Assembly: GCF_000330505.1 (NCBI RefSeq)
Contig: NW_004440121.1
Coordinates: forward strand, 16,067-80,066
Direction of reading: 5' to 3'
Length of the DNA: 64,000 bases
Origin: Entamoeba invadens IP1
Lineage: Eukaryota > Evosea > Mastigamoebida > Endamoebidae
Shown: piece by piece, positions 10,943 through 24,736 of the stretch
Position numbering within the stretch: the first letter of the stretch is position 1
Layout of the letters: each line of letters starts with the position of its first letter
Program-made: the position numbers and the translations under genes
The notes under the pieces: model-generated
The model's input: the letters and a program-made list of their open reading frames with translations, nothing else
What the model was told of the DNA's origin: nothing
Database searches by the model: none

Positions 10943-11428
10943 ATTCTTGTTTTGTATATAAACAGTGCGAGAAAAGTCTTGAGTGCATGCATTATAGATC
11001 TTCGTATTTTATATTTGTGTTAAATAAACTTGTAAATACTCCTATAGATATCCAAAAGTATTTAAATATAGAAAAACACAGGAAAGTTTAAAGGAAATAC
11101 AAGCAAAAAAAAGAGCAAAGTGGATATACAAAAGAAAAGGAATTTAAAGAAAGGAAAGAAAAGCCTATTATGATTAAAGCAAATAGACAGACGACAGATA
11201 AGATTGAATAAATTGACAATTAAAATAGTTGGACTAAATATGAGAAGAAAAAACAAAAAATTGTGCTTGTTATTCCACACAAGGAAAAGTATCCAGACCA
11301 AAATAGTAATACTGCATATTTCGGATTTTAAAATCAGATAGTATCCATGTTAATTTAATATAATTTAAATATTATTCAATTGTATTATGACTAGCATTAC
11401 ATAACAAAACAACAACAATGAAAATGGA
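10943..11428. other. Intergenic spacer between convergent genes
   Basis: Lies between two gene ends facing each other. It has an A-rich plus strand with a purine-biased stretch around 11080-11170 and no supported gene. Confidence 0.4.
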
Positions 11429-12412
11429 TTACATTAACAAAACAACTACTCCAATCAACACAGAAATTGTCATGGACAAAGCACCATCAAGATTTGAAAT
11501 TTCTGAATTTTCGGTTGGAATTACAGAAGTGACTGCTTCTTAGGGTTTAACTGGTTTATCCGATTCTGATGGTTCTGTGGAAGTCACTGGTGGATCAACT
11601 GGTTTTGAAGGTTCCACTGGCTTTTCTGGCTCTGATGGCTTTTCTGGTGTTTCTGGTTGTGATGGTTCTACTGGCTTAGAAGGTTCAACAGGATCGACTG
11701 CGGCTCTTGTTTTGTTGCATTGACCAGGTTTTTTTTGACAGTTTCACAGTTGTCAACATCATAAGTGTCCAACTCGATTTTAACCCAGTGATTTTTAACA
11801 AGTATGCATTTTTTTGTTTTCTATTGAGAACAACACTTTGGCTGTTGAGTCTGATGGAAGTTTGTCCAGCCACTCACCTGTGATGTGGTTCTTGTCAGTT
11901 TGATTGATTCTGAACCCAAAGTTGTAAACATTGTTAACACCACCCAAGATGTAACTGAAGCTAAGTTCTTTTTGTGTTGAGAGAATGTAAGATGGAATGT
12001 AATTGCCAGCTGGGCAATTGGCTTCAGTAGTATCAACTACGTATTTTACCATGATTGGATTGTCGAGGGGAATCACCATATATGCGGGATATGAGCTTCC
12101 AGCTATTCCAAACCCGTTGCAAATGCCACATTGTTTGTAATACTCATTTGCATCCATGTATGTTTTTCTGTACCCATTACAATTCGAATTGTCAAAAATG
12201 CTCAACTGATTATTTTCAATTTTGATAGAAACACCAGTTGTGATTGTGTAACACTTGTTGCCGATGTTGTTTGGAACATCAACTTCGTAATTAAAAGAAG
12301 TGCCAAAATGCGTGTCTATACCAACAAAAACATGCCAGAATGGGACTGGGTACTGTAAGTCGACTGGATAAGCTGCGAGTGATGCTGTAATAAACAGGAA
12401 GACAGAGAACAT
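11429..12412 (-). pseudogene. Secreted or surface protein with Pro-rich PEKP tail, frameshifted
   Basis: The start MFSVFLFITASLAAYPVDLQ is a clear signal peptide (an upstream GTG in frame is not needed). About 200 residues of Cys- and Tyr-containing globular sequence follow, with paired Cys such as CGIC. The frame is then lost near 11800. A short continuation holds DNCETVKKN, and after another shift comes a repetitive tail of EPSKPVEPSQPETPEKP type (about 11560-11690). One TAA (11540-11542) interrupts the tail before a hydrophobic C-terminus (MTISVLIGVVVLLM) that could be a GPI-anchor signal or membrane anchor. So the ancestral product was a secreted, anchored surface protein with a Pro-rich stalk. 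Two shifts and one stop make it a pseudogene unless the assembly is at fault. No family recognised. Confidence 0.65.
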
Positions 12413-13893
12413 TGAATGAATCACAGAATTTCATTTTTCTTTTTATACTAATTATTTGGACATTTGAAAAATGAATGAAGACAAAACAGTCCATTTTTAG
12501 AACAAATACTAAAATAGCAAATAAATCTTGACATATTATGTACAATGGTTTTGGCACTGTCTGGTCTTTTTGATCTTAATTTAAATTATTCGTTTATCAA
12601 TTTAATATATTTTGAAATAAAAACAAACTTAACTTTAAAAGCATTTATTATAATCTAATAATTTTATAATAATTTATTTATCGATTGTATTATTTAAAAA
12701 TATAAAAAATAACAATGTCTATTTAATTATATAATGGGTAAAATTAACATATATGCACAAAGTTTGTATTCTTTCAAAAACGAAAACCACCCGGGTATGT
12801 TTAAAATATTTTCATATTCCAAATGTATTACAAACATTTTTATCTATTATGTAATTATAATTAAAAGTTAAATTAAATAGATGTAATTAATTATATATTC
12901 TTATTAAAATAAAATTATTAGAAAAATAAAAACACGTTTTAAAAATTAATTGAACATTTGATAAACATAACAAAATTGAGAATTTTGTGAGTGTTAAAAA
13001 TTTAATGGTTGTTACATGAGATGTTATTTTAAAACAAGCAATGCAAATGTAATTATTAAAGTATTATTAATTCTCATATTCCACACACATAATTAACGTT
13101 TGTTAAGCAATCAATTAAGTTGTCATTTGATAAATTCTAAGTATTTTCACTGCCTTAATATTTGATATAGTTGTTTTAAAAACTCAAACAAAAAGTATTA
13201 TCAACAATATTTCTCAATATTTTTTATAAAAAAAAATTGTTCTCTTGTTATATTCTTGGTCTTTTTCAAAATAACACATTAAAGATGTTTATACATACAA
13301 TTTAAACAAATCAGCAAGTGGTTGACATATGAATTTAGAATACAAATAATGCCGTAAATCACGTGTAGAATTTATTCTAAACAAAAAATTTCATTTTGCT
13401 TTTGTTTGAATAACATTATTAATTTTATTTTTCAAGCTTTCTGTTAAAGATGTAAAACATAGACTTCGACACTTCTTATTCGTGTTCTTTTTGTAAAAAT
13501 GTTTTCTTCATCATCATCTTTAATATATTTTCTGAACACTTTACATTTTTATTTCAGAGTATTTAAACCTTTTAAACTTTGATTTTTGTAATTGGTGAAA
13601 ATTTAAAGTATTATTTAAAATAGAAATATTTATAAATTATTTTGATTAATAGTTGAAAGTTTCACTGTGATTAACTCCTGTTATAAAAAACAGATCATAT
13701 ACGTTGAAAATAACGACTTCAATATGTACAAAAATATTATATTTGGTTGTTTTAAAAAATTTATATACCATATTATTTAAATTTCAATTTTTATAAATTT
13801 ATAATTTAATACAATACACACAAAGCATCAAAAATATATTACATAAATTAATACTAAAATAAATTAAACATCTGAATAATAATCTTAATAGTA
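12413..13893. other. AT-rich spacer with a coding-like scrap
   Basis: Mostly low-complexity A+T. On the minus strand 13444-13549 is an open stretch with coding character (KDDDEENIFTKRTRIRSVEV) ending in TAA. It has no start and may be the last exon or relic of a lost gene. Nothing else is supported. Confidence 0.35.
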
Positions 13894-14625
13894 AAGTCAG
13901 TCTGGAAACCTTATTTATCGACAAAAATAGGTTATTTTTTTTGTTATTTAGTTTTGTTTTTCAATTTTATTTTTTTTGTTTGTAATCTTTGTTTTTTCAA
14001 TCAAAACGAACTTAAACAAATTGACCAATTCGATTTTTTACGCTCAAACATCGTATATAACAACAAAAATGGTGCCGTTGTTGTAAAAATGGTTGGGCAA
14101 ATTTTTTTGTGTAAAATGATAGACACAACATGAGAATTCGACAACAAACAATTTCTATTTCATCAAATAAAAATAAAAAACAACGAGACAAATCATAATT
14201 GAAAAGAACACCACGATTGGCAGATTCGAACATCGAATTGTAGTTTAGCGGTCGAGTAAAATCCGTTCACGAGAAATTGTCTTAACTTTGTGGGTGTCTG
14301 TTTGCTCTCCGAGAAAGTTTCTTAAAAATGTTGATAAATACTCCCGTTTAAAAGCGAAATTTTTCAAAAAATGATCCAAAAAACTCAGTTTGTTTTGTGT
14401 ATTTTCCCGTTATTTTTGGTAAATTACAACATTAATATCACCATTTATTGACAAACAGAAAAATGATTGGATAAATGACTTAAACACCATTTATGTTTTT
14501 GGTTGTGTTATTGGAAAATAGTTTAAATAATAGTAATATTTATTAAACATCCCAAAAATGCTTTTTTTTCAAAGGAAAATAAATAAATAAGGTTTTTGGA
14601 ATAAATAAGGTTTCCAGACTGACTT
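13894..14625. mobile_element. TA-flanked inverted-repeat element, 0.73 kb
   Basis: Perfect 25-bp inverted ends begin AAGTCAGTCTGGAAACC, with TA at 13892-13893 and 14626-14627. The right end has a second partial copy of the ATAAATAAGG block just inside. A 73-codon minus-strand ORF within it shows no transposase features. Confidence 0.85.
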
Positions 14626-14935
14626 TATTTAAAATGTTTTTATTTTACAAAATAAATTTATTACAACGTAAATTAATTATTAACTGTTTATGAAATGATA
14701 ATATTTTTGACTTTTTGTTTTACAGATTAAATAATGATGTCACAATATAAAAATGAAATTTTTAATCATATGATTTTTCATTTTGAAATGTTGAATCATA
14801 CAATGTTTGTGTTATTCTATTGTTAACATTTGATTTCCAATAATTATAATATTTATCTCTTTTTTCAAAATAATGTAATAATAAGGAAAAAAAAGATATT
14901 TTAAAAAATAAAAACAATATTTTGAAAAAATTATA

Positions 14936-15045
14936 CAGTCATGCGAAAAAGCTGTCGCGTTTGGAAAAACCTGTCTCGGGTGGTAATGAACTATTCTAGT
15001 ACTATAAACAAATGATCTGAAATAGAAAATGTTATTTGGAAATGC
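14936..15045. mobile_element. MITE with CAGTCATGCG ends, truncated by assembly gap
   Basis: Its 110 bases equal the reverse complement of the right part of the element at 8675-8929, apparently without change, and then run into Ns. TA precedes it (14934-14935). The gap is probably a failure to assemble across the repeat. Confidence 0.9.
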
Positions 15046-15145
15046 NNNNNNNNNNNNNNNNNNNNNNNNNNNNNNNNNNNNNNNNNNNNNNNNNNNNNNN
15101 NNNNNNNNNNNNNNNNNNNNNNNNNNNNNNNNNNNNNNNNNNNNN
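15046..15145. other. Assembly gap of 100 N
   Basis: Exactly 100 N, a conventional scaffold placeholder, so the true distance is unknown. It sits inside a repeat copy. Confidence 1.
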
Positions 15146-18128
15146 GTAATTATTATGATTTATTATTTATAAAAATATTAAAATATAAAGAATAATGAAA
15201 TTAAATTTAAAAATGTAAAAGTCAATAAAAAATAACAAAACGATTGTTTATAAAGAAATTATAATAAGAATAAAAAAATAAACAAAAAGAAAATAAAATA
15301 AAGGAAAAAAGCAACATTTTAATATTGAGATAAAAGGGAAAACTAAATAGTGATTCTATTTGTTGAAATAGTTGAGGTGGACAACTATTGAAAGTGATTC
15401 TATTTGTTTATGTCCACTGATTATTGTGGTGATTTTTTGATTGTTTTTAATCTTTTGGCATTTATGACAAATTATTACCATTATTTAAAAATTGAACTTT
15501 GACTCGAAATATTAAATGTAAATTATAACTTGAGTTATGAGAGTGGGTCTTATAGGGAACTGAACCTTATGGATTTGATTTTTGTATCCTCAGAAAAATA
15601 TTTTTTAATAAGGATAGCTATAATCCTGAGGATACACCTTATCATCAAGAAACCCTTTAAATTACTCAGTAATCTAATTACTAAATTATCATCAAGACAA
15701 AACTTAAAAATCAAACTCTACAAAAATTTTTATATTTTATTTTTAAATATTATTATTTTGTGTTATTTTTTTTTTGTTAAACAAATATTTATTCGGCATA
15801 TTTTTTAAAAAATTACCAAAACCCAAAACCCCCCAAAAAATAAAAATAAAAATTATTATTGATAAAATTATTATAATAACAGTTTAACCGCTTATTGTGG
15901 ATAAAACGGTAAAATTAAACCTTTTTAAAGTCCAAATTAAAATTGTGTATTTCTATCCCTTTAATAAATGATATTTATTATGATTGTTTAAATCCATTTA
16001 TTGAAAATGTTATTACCAAAAACTACTAAAGAGAAATTATAGAATATTAATTTTACTAAAATAATTATTTTAGACTTTGTATATCAAAATAAAGTTGTTT
16101 TACAATTATTAACTCTTGAATGAAAGCAATGATCATTTTTTGCTATCATGTGTATGTAAAAAATAAATCAAAATTGATAATTTTTGAATATAGAAATATA
16201 TTAAATATTTTATTGTGTTAATTTATAAATTATGTTTGACTTTTCGTGTTTATATTAAAAGGTTTAAGCATTTTAAATATTATAACAGAGTTTATTAATA
16301 AAAATGTAACAAGTAATAATGAAATTATTATAGCAATTCATATTATTAAAATATAAGTAATTTATGATAGAATTGTGTATTCATTAAACTGGAGCATACT
16401 TTTTTGTTGTTATCAAAATACAATTCTTATTCTGTTGTGTAATAAAACAGTATTAATTAATAACTGTTTAAAAACATAAAAATACTTAATAACATGCTAT
16501 TACCAATATAAACTATCCTTAAATTTTTTTATACAGCTGTAGTTATACAATAAAATAAATGATATTAATTTTTATGTTAATTTGTTTGTTTTATAATCAT
16601 ATTATAGTAATTATACAAAAGTTACAAATAAAATCAAATAATTTAATGTTATTATAATATATGATTTTATTAAAAAATTAAATTGCCAATAAATATACAC
16701 AAACAAAAAATAATACATGTTGTTTGATTATTTAAATTGATATCTTGATAACTTTGTTATAAGAATAATTAAAAACTCTATTTTTATGAGTTGAAAAAGA
16801 ACAATATATTATACTATCAATAAAATATCAAAAAATAAACACAAAAAATTATTATAAATATGTTTCAGTTTTTTTGAGCAAAAGTTGTCACCAATCAATA
16901 ATTAAACAGTGTGAAACCATATTTGATTAATAATATAAAAAGACAACCAAAATACAAAGATTTTGTTGATAAATAAAAAGAGACACAATATTATTTAAAT
17001 CAACTATTTTTTATTAATATTTGTATTTATAATACCAACAACGTAAACAATTACTAAATTATGGTTTGAATACAACATTTACTCGATAAATATTAAACTA
17101 AAGGAAATGAAACATTTCGTATTGGTTACTGTTATTTATTATCTTGTCATTTTTTACTAAATAAATATAATTGTCCGGCTGATTTCTGTAAATTATTTTT
17201 AATTATAATTGATTTTAAAAGTTGTATTAGATAATGTGAATATTAAATGTATTTAACACGATGAAGAAGTGGACTATTTTATTTTATTTAAAATATTATT
17301 AAATTGTTTTTTACCACTTGGCCAAAACAAAAATTGAATTGAATGTTATTGTTCTTTTTTTATTTTTTGATAACACGTAGAGTTTCTTAATGTTTTGTTG
17401 ATATGTGTGTTTTCCAATAAGCATCAATTTCAAATTATTATTTAATTATTAACCAAATAACAAATTTACTATTCAAATATTGTGGGTTTTTTGAAAAAAT
17501 AAAAAAAAGCTAATTTCCCGATTATTTATTTTTCTAAAAAACAAAATAAACAAAAAAATATTTAGTAATTTACATTATGGCGGCTTTAATTAAGACTCCA
17601 CAAAAAAATAATTTAAATAATTAAATCATTAAAATGTACATAAAAATGACAATGCAAAAAAAACAATACAAGCAGAAAGTGATTGACAAACCCATATTTC
17701 TTCGTTGTGATTTCGACTTCTGATGTTTTTAAATACAATGATAAATTTATCAATGGAAGTTTAAATCCAAATTTTAGAAACTTTAAAATGGTGAAGGGTC
17801 TATTAATTTAATTTTTTTATAAATTTTTTAAATTGAAAAATTTTGGCGACAAATTTTTTATGTTATAATACAAGTTTATAAAGAAATCAGTTAATAATGT
17901 TTTATATATATGGTTTAATTTTGTCTGTTTGTTAACTCTATTGACTGCTTTAAATAATGCTGTTACTAAGTCACAATTATCATTCTATGTTGGGAAAAGA
18001 ATTAAGAAAATTAATTGTAAAGCATATCTATATTAAACAATTAATCAAGAAATAATATATTTATAGTATATTGTTTATTTAAAATTTAATGAGTATACAT
18101 ATAAATAGGTTTTTCTAATAAAGTTGTA
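15146..18128. other. Long AT-rich gene-free stretch
   Basis: No supported gene over 3 kb. Noted: a direct repeat containing GTGATTCTATTTGTT (about 15350 and 15395) and an 11-bp perfect inverted repeat TGTATCCTCAG at 15583-15593 with 15626-15636 (32-base loop). The 92-codon ORF spanning the hairpin is low complexity and has no signal of selection. Confidence 0.4.
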
Positions 18129-19269
18129 CAGTGGTGGTATAAACCCACTTAAGTGAGTAAATTTTGTGTAACTTTGGTTGAACTTTAAGCCAAAATAGAA
18201 AAAACTTAAGTACCACCATTTATAAATAGAAAAATGGTTTTGATTGGGTCTTTTTTTGTTTTTCGAGAAAAAAGTCAAATTTGCTCGAGAAGAAAAAAAA
18301 TATTTGAAATGGTTTTTTATTTTAATTAAAATAAACTTAAAATATAGCTTTTGTTTTTTACAAAATTCGTTTTGAAAAGTATTTTCTTTTGACAAAAAGA
18401 AGCTCAAAAAGTGAAAAAAGAACAATGACGAACACAATAGACAAGCTTGAAAATAAAAGCCGGATTGGATTTGTGGTCTTTTTTGTGCACATTATTTCAA
18501 TGATTGTTTTTTAACAAATAACATTTAAAAATATTTCATAACAGTTGTTGTTAAGACTCAAAAGAAGATGATAGAAAGATAAAAAACATAAACAAATGAA
18601 TTGAAATAAACGATAATTCAAACAAAAACAATAACAAATAAATAACATTTAAGGAACAATAAGAGAAAAAACGGGATAATACAAAGAATTGAATTTTTTG
18701 GATTGAGATTGAATTGATTATTTTTTATTTTATAAACTTCAAACATGGTATTTTTAAATTAAACTTTTGAGCTTTTGTTGAAAACTGTTTTAAAGAAACA
18801 TTTGGATCAAAAAATAAGTTACATTTTGTGTAAATCGTAAAATGTGGTTTTTTACACAAAAATGAAAAAATCGTACACTTTTTGGTCAAATACCAAATGG
18901 ATTCTGGATTCGACAAGTTTTCCACTCAAAGCATTAAAAACAGTGTTTTAACTTGAAAAGGACTTAAAAAATCATAAAATCTTCACCAGAACAAATCAAC
19001 ATATAGCCCAAGTTTTGCAAATGTCATGGAATAAATTTTAATTGATTATTTTTTTCTTTTTTTCTTTTTTGTTTTTTTTTGTTTTTTTTGTTATAAAAAT
19101 GTTATAAAAATGTTATTTTTATTAAAAAATAATTTGTTATTATTAAAATGTTTTTGTCTTATAACACAATTTCAGTTTTTTTAAATTTTTTGTTATTTCC
19201 AAAAATAAAACCAAAATTTTCTCACTTAAGTGGGTTTATTCCAAATTAAGTACTTAAATATTGCCACTG
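18129..19269. mobile_element. TA-flanked inverted-repeat element, about 1.1 kb
   Basis: The ends are CAGTGGTGGTATAAACCCA on the left and, inverted, CAGTGGCAATATTTAAGT on the right. Both ends contain the block ATAAACCCACTTAAGTGAG. TA flanks both sides (18127-18128, 19270-19271). A subterminal inverted copy CTTAAGTACCACCAT lies near 18205. The spacing of the shared block differs between the ends, so the repeats are only partly aligned. It has no credible ORF, though one low-complexity frame crosses the left end. Confidence 0.65.
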
Positions 19270-19541
19270 TATTTGTTATAATCAATATTTAGTCATCATT
19301 TTTCATATAATGACCAATTGTTAATAGGTTAGCCCAATTTATTTATTAAATTAATGAAAAATTAAAATTATTATTAATTTACTTGCTGAAAAAACAAAAT
19401 TATTAAAATGATCAACTATTTATTTAAATTATTATTACTATTTTATTTAAATAAATACTTCTTTGATATTTATTGAAAATATTTTTTTGAAAAACAATTA
19501 CAGAAAGTATCTGTTTATTCAAAGAAAATTACATTTGAAAG

Positions 19542-22500
19542 ATGTTAAAAATTTTCATGATATTATCAATTTTTTGTACTTTTACAACAGGACAGACAAA
19601 AACAGAAAGTTGTGGTTCTACTTCGATAACATCTGCGGTTTCTTGGACATCTGATTGTTCTCTTAGTGGTGATTTATATGTGTCAAACTCTGGTCTTTTA
19701 TCAATTGAAAAATCCGTTATTGCAAACCAAATCATTGTTATTGAAACTGGTGGGACAATAAAAGTGAAAAAAATTTCAACACTGAATAACACAAAACAAA
19801 TACTAATGCGGACTCGTTCAAATTTTTATTTGTATGATAATTCCTGTATCTTTTCAAATTTCCACATTTTTGTTTACAACACTTCTATACTCAATTTATA
19901 TAACAACTCGTCAATTCAAATTGTATTTCCTATCATGGTTGAAGACTCCGGGAAAATACAATTATTCAACAACTCGACTCTGAATGCAACGTATTACATT
20001 GACTTGGTAACTGGAAGAATTCAAGTTGGTGACACTTCTAAATTTATAGTTAAAAATCGATTGACTGGATTGAAGTATTCTTCAATTTCTTTCGTAGATA
20101 ATTCAAAAGTTGCCATCTTTGATATATTTTCTTTGGCTGATGGCACAACGTGTGAAATAAAAGGTAATTCTTTAGTTGAAATATATAACAGTTTTCTTAT
20201 GAATACGTCATCTGATTTAACACTTGACGATAAATCACAATTGAGAGTATTTGCAGGGCAAATTGAATTTAAAAATTCTAACATTTTAATGAATAAAAAT
20301 TCGATATTAATGATATTTGGAACACTCGCTTTGAAAAATGAAACTTATTTTGGGTTGTATGACACGGCTTTTATATCAAATCCAAGTAAGTTTGAAATAA
20401 ATTCGGATACAAAGTTTGAGTTTGGGATTGCAGAGGACATGATGGCAATAAAGTGTAATGTGTTGTCGTGTTATGGCACATTTGTATTTGGAAATCGTGG
20501 ATATATAAGTGTGATGAATTCTATTACTCTAGGAAATACATTTTCAGTAGACTTTTTTAATGTTAAAAGGACAATCAAAGATATTCCTTTGTTCTACACC
20601 AAAACACTTTTTATGGACAGTTCGTCTGATTTCTCTAAATTTGATTGTGAGTTTGATTTGGCATTTTTCAATGGAACGATATCTCCAAAGACTGGCGAAA
20701 GTTTTCCAACCACATTTAAATTGTTAACGAATGATATGTTGTTAAGATATGGAGTTTCAGACAAGATATTTTGCCATTTGAATGGCACTGAAATTTCATT
20801 GGGAAACTTTATTGAGCCCTACTGCCCATGTACAACCAATTGTTATATCGTGCCACTTGATACAATCAGCGAATTAATAATTACTGATGAATCGAAATTG
20901 ATTAAAAGTAACAAAAATACTCATAAAAACAACATAAAATTGATATAGATGAAAGTGATGTTGTCGTGATCGGGACGCTATTTGTAAGTATGAAGAGATA
21001 TATTTCTTTAAATATTAATATTGAAACATTAGAAATACAGACAATTAATTTTGCGAGTATTTCATCAAATAAAAGTGTTATAGTCCTGAGCCAAAAGTAC
21101 TTTATATACAACAACAAACAATGCACTTATGGTGTATACACAAAGAACAGTTTTACTTGTCTGAATTATTATTTTTGTACCAACTTATATTACTCTACAA
21201 CTCCATCAAAGTGTATTGAATGTCCAATTGAAAAATGTGTTTCTTGTTTAAGTACAGGAAAGTGTATTAAATGTGAAACGAATTATCTTTTGGATAGTAA
21301 GAATAACACGTGTACACTATTTCATATAGACAACTGTTTGATATCTCAAAATGGAATTTGCTTGAAATGTGACGAAGGTAAATTGTTAGAAAATGGTTTG
21401 TGTGTTTCACCCAAGAACAATTGTCAGCAATTTGATATCGATGCGAATTTTTTGTTATGTGACACAACACGTAAATTGATTAATAAAGGTATTTTATGTG
21501 AACCAGTTGATATTAATAGTAATTCAAACTCACAAATAAATATCATTTCTTGTGTTGATAGGTACTTTGTTAAAAACAACAAATGTGTGTCATGTCAAGA
21601 TAAGTACATTGGAAGTAACTTATGTGACTCAATACGACCACTACAATGTAACACAACATTAGATTATGTGTTGGAAGAAAATAAAAATTGTGAAAAAAGT
21701 TCGTGTTTTTTAATGGAAAATACACAGAAAGACCAAAATGGAAAATGTCTTTCTAATCAACCCAATTGTCGAATAATAGTGAATAACAAGTGTGTTACCT
21801 GTGATGAAAATTACATTTTATCAAATTCAAAGTGTCTATCGTCCGTTGATAATAATTGTGAAATTAAAAACTCAACGTGTTTGCGTTGTAAACCGACATA
21901 TTATATTAATGATACAAATACATCAACGTCTCAAATGTGTGTAAGTTGTGATGCTTCAAAATGTCTAAATTGTGTTTTGAATTCCACAACATGTCTTTCT
22001 TGTTTTTCCGAATATTATCTCAACGCCAATTACGAGTGTATTTCCAATGAAAAACTTTTAGAAAAATGTCATAAACTATCTTCAGTGAGTAGTGGGTGTG
22101 TTATATGTAAAGATGGGTATTATCGAAATGGTTTAGATTGTCAGAATCGTTTGATAAATTGTTTTACATGTAATACAGCAAATTCTTGTTTAACATGTAA
22201 CTCAACCAACTACATGACAGGTGACGGCTTGTGTAAACCACAAAACGAGTTACAAGAAATTTGTTCTGATAAAGTGACATCAGATGGGTGTTCACTCTGC
22301 AAAACTGGTTTTTATTCACAACATAACGAATGTTTTAAATGTGATATTGAATGTTTTTCATGTTCACAAAGTGGGAGTTGTATGTTGTGTAATGGAGAAA
22401 ACGTTGTTAAAAATGGGAAGTGTTATTCTCTCTCTACAGTGTCTAAATGCATTGAAATTTCCACTTCAAAATGTTCCAAATGTGCATTTTGGCATATTCC

Positions 22501-23869
22501 AAGTGAGGATGGCACTTTTTGTGAGACGAAAATTGTTTGGTGGGTCATTTTAATTATCGTATTAGTCATCAATTTCATCTTCATCTTATTTTTCGTCTTA
22601 TTTGGTGTTTCACTCTCATTTATTTTAAGATGGATGAGTAACAAAAAGGTCACAGAGACTCAAACAATTTTTATAATGAGTAAATCAAACATTCAATTTA
22701 TGTCACTAAGAAATGGCGTTTGTGTTAATCGTTCAGAAATTGATTTTAACACTGACTTGGACGAAATTCCAATTTGTGAAGAAACTCGACAACTTCTATG
22801 TATTGGAAATAACTCAGAAAGAACAATGAAAGTTCAAATGAGTGTTTCGTCGAACGAACAGAAATTTTTAATCCGAACGAACCCGCCAGTTGTTACTTTA
22901 AAACGCGGATTTGCATGTGAATTTGAAATTTTTGTGAAACCAAATTACACAACTAAATTCTGTTCGAAAGCTAAAATTGTATCAAAGTCTTTGCAAAGTG
23001 GCGTTGAAACAATCAACGAAATAACAATCAAAGGAGTCACACAAATATCCACACGACTTGATCCCGATGAATTAATAGAAGAGAAGAAAATCGGAGAAGG
23101 TGGATTTGGTGTAGTTTATAAAGGGACTTATCGAGGAAATGTAGTTGCAATAAAGAAAATGAGAGACTATAAAGACAGCACTGAACTACTTCTGGAATTT
23201 GAAAATGAAATCTACATGTTAGACAAATTTCGGAGTGAATATATAGTCCATTTCTATGGAGCTGTGTTTATCCCAAATAAGATATGTATGGTCACTGAAT
23301 TTGCACAATATGGAAGTTTGAAAGATCTGATGAACCATAAAAAGACAAACGAAATTGATGAGAAAATAAAATTAAAAATGATATTAGACGCTGCTAAAGG
23401 AATTTTGTATTTACATGAAAATGGGATATTACACAGAGACATCAAGCCAGACAATATCTTGGTAATTTCTCTGGACTTAAATGATAAAGTGAATGCGAAA
23501 TTGACGGATTTTGGAAGTAGCAGAAACGTTAATTTACTGATGACAAACATGACATTCACAAAAGGCATTGGAACACCGGTTTTTATGGCTCCTGAAGTGT
23601 TAAATCAAGAGAAGTACAAACAAGCCGCAGATGTGTATTCATTTGCAATTTCGATGTATGAGTGCTTTGTATGGGGAAATGCGTATCCAAAAGAAAAATT
23701 TAATTTTCCTTGGAAAATAGCAGAATTTGTAAACGAAGGTAATCGCCTTCAAAATCCAGGTACAATAAAAAGTGAAATATACACTTTGATTTGCATGTGT
23801 TGGCAACAAGAACCAAAAAACAGAATTCCAATTAAAGTTGTTGTGGAAAAACTCGAAAAAGTTATCTAA
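19542..23869 (+). pseudogene. Transmembrane receptor kinase (TMK family) with one frameshift
   Basis: Two open segments, 19542-20948 and 20926-23869 in another frame, together make one receptor of the same plan as the gene at 3455-8488. There is a signal peptide (MLKIFMILSIFCTFTTG), an Asn-rich ectodomain with beta-strand-like repeats, Cys-rich CxxC repeats from about 21120 to 22530, a membrane segment (VWWVILIIVLVINFIF) at about 22530-22620, and a kinase with GEGGFG, VAIKK, HRDIKPDN, DFGSS and MAPE. The kinase ends at 23869. The break lies around 20925, next to an A5 run, and one missing base would repair it. No splice signals explain it. Everything downstream is intact and well conserved, so either a sequencing error or a very recent loss is possible. 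Without readthrough only the 468-residue N-terminal half would be secreted. Confidence 0.85.
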
Positions 23870-24736
23870 AATAATAAGAGTGTTATTAATTTATTTTGCT
23901 TGTGAATTATTGACATGGTTATAATAATTTGTTTTATCAATTTTTTAGCATCTAATTTATTTAATTTTAAGACACAATTTCTTTCGATATTCATTTAATA
24001 ACATTTTCAAATTTGTAATTTGCCTCCTTTTTATATATAAACCAAATTAACCAAAATAAAAAACTTTTCCTTTGCAATTTAAAAAACAATAAATAATTTT
24101 TTTTGTTCGAAATGGCATTTTACTTTAGTGTTATTAAAATGGAACAATTTAATAATAATATTTAATCATAATATATTAAATGTGTACAATAGGGGATATC
24201 CTTTTACACAACGACATTCAATTTTTTATTTCAACAATGTGAAATAACATGCAGATCAAAAATTTCGGTAAATATGCATTTGAGTATACATCTAGGCTGG
24301 TTATCAAATTAAAAAACGTCAAATAATCACACTAAGTCAGTAAAGAATGTGTGATAGAAAACATTAAAAAATATGTAGTTGCATTCAAATTGTTGATTAT
24401 GCACCGCTTCCGCTCACTTTTGGTGTTTTTTATTGGTACAAACTCTTGATTTTTTTGTAAACAGGGGAGTAACAACACGATGACATAGTATGGAAAATGA
24501 ATGTGGTGATATAAAACAATAGCTGAGAAGTGGACTTTCGAGAAATGATGTATATACTTAAATTAAAAAATTGGCTTGAAAGAAAAAACACTTGTTGTAC
24601 ATTTATTTGTTTTCATGTAGATTTCATAACTAATTATTATACTTTGTTCAGTATAATTTTAATGTTTGTTGTCTATTGATTTTTCAAAAAGAAGTCAATT
24701 GTATAATTCATAAAAACAATTTTTTTGTGTTTTCTA
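23870..24736. other. AT-rich intergenic spacer
   Basis: Contains no supported gene. A less AT-biased patch at 24390-24560 has short broken open frames on both strands and no recognisable protein. Confidence 0.4.

Noticed and set aside
15530..15808. 92-codon ORF on the plus strand
   Set aside because: Crosses a perfect hairpin, then runs into Ile/Phe/Leu low complexity in AT-rich DNA; no start context or domain.
18075..18437. 120-codon minus-strand ORF
   Set aside because: Overlaps the end of an inverted-repeat element and consists of Phe/Lys/Asn low complexity.
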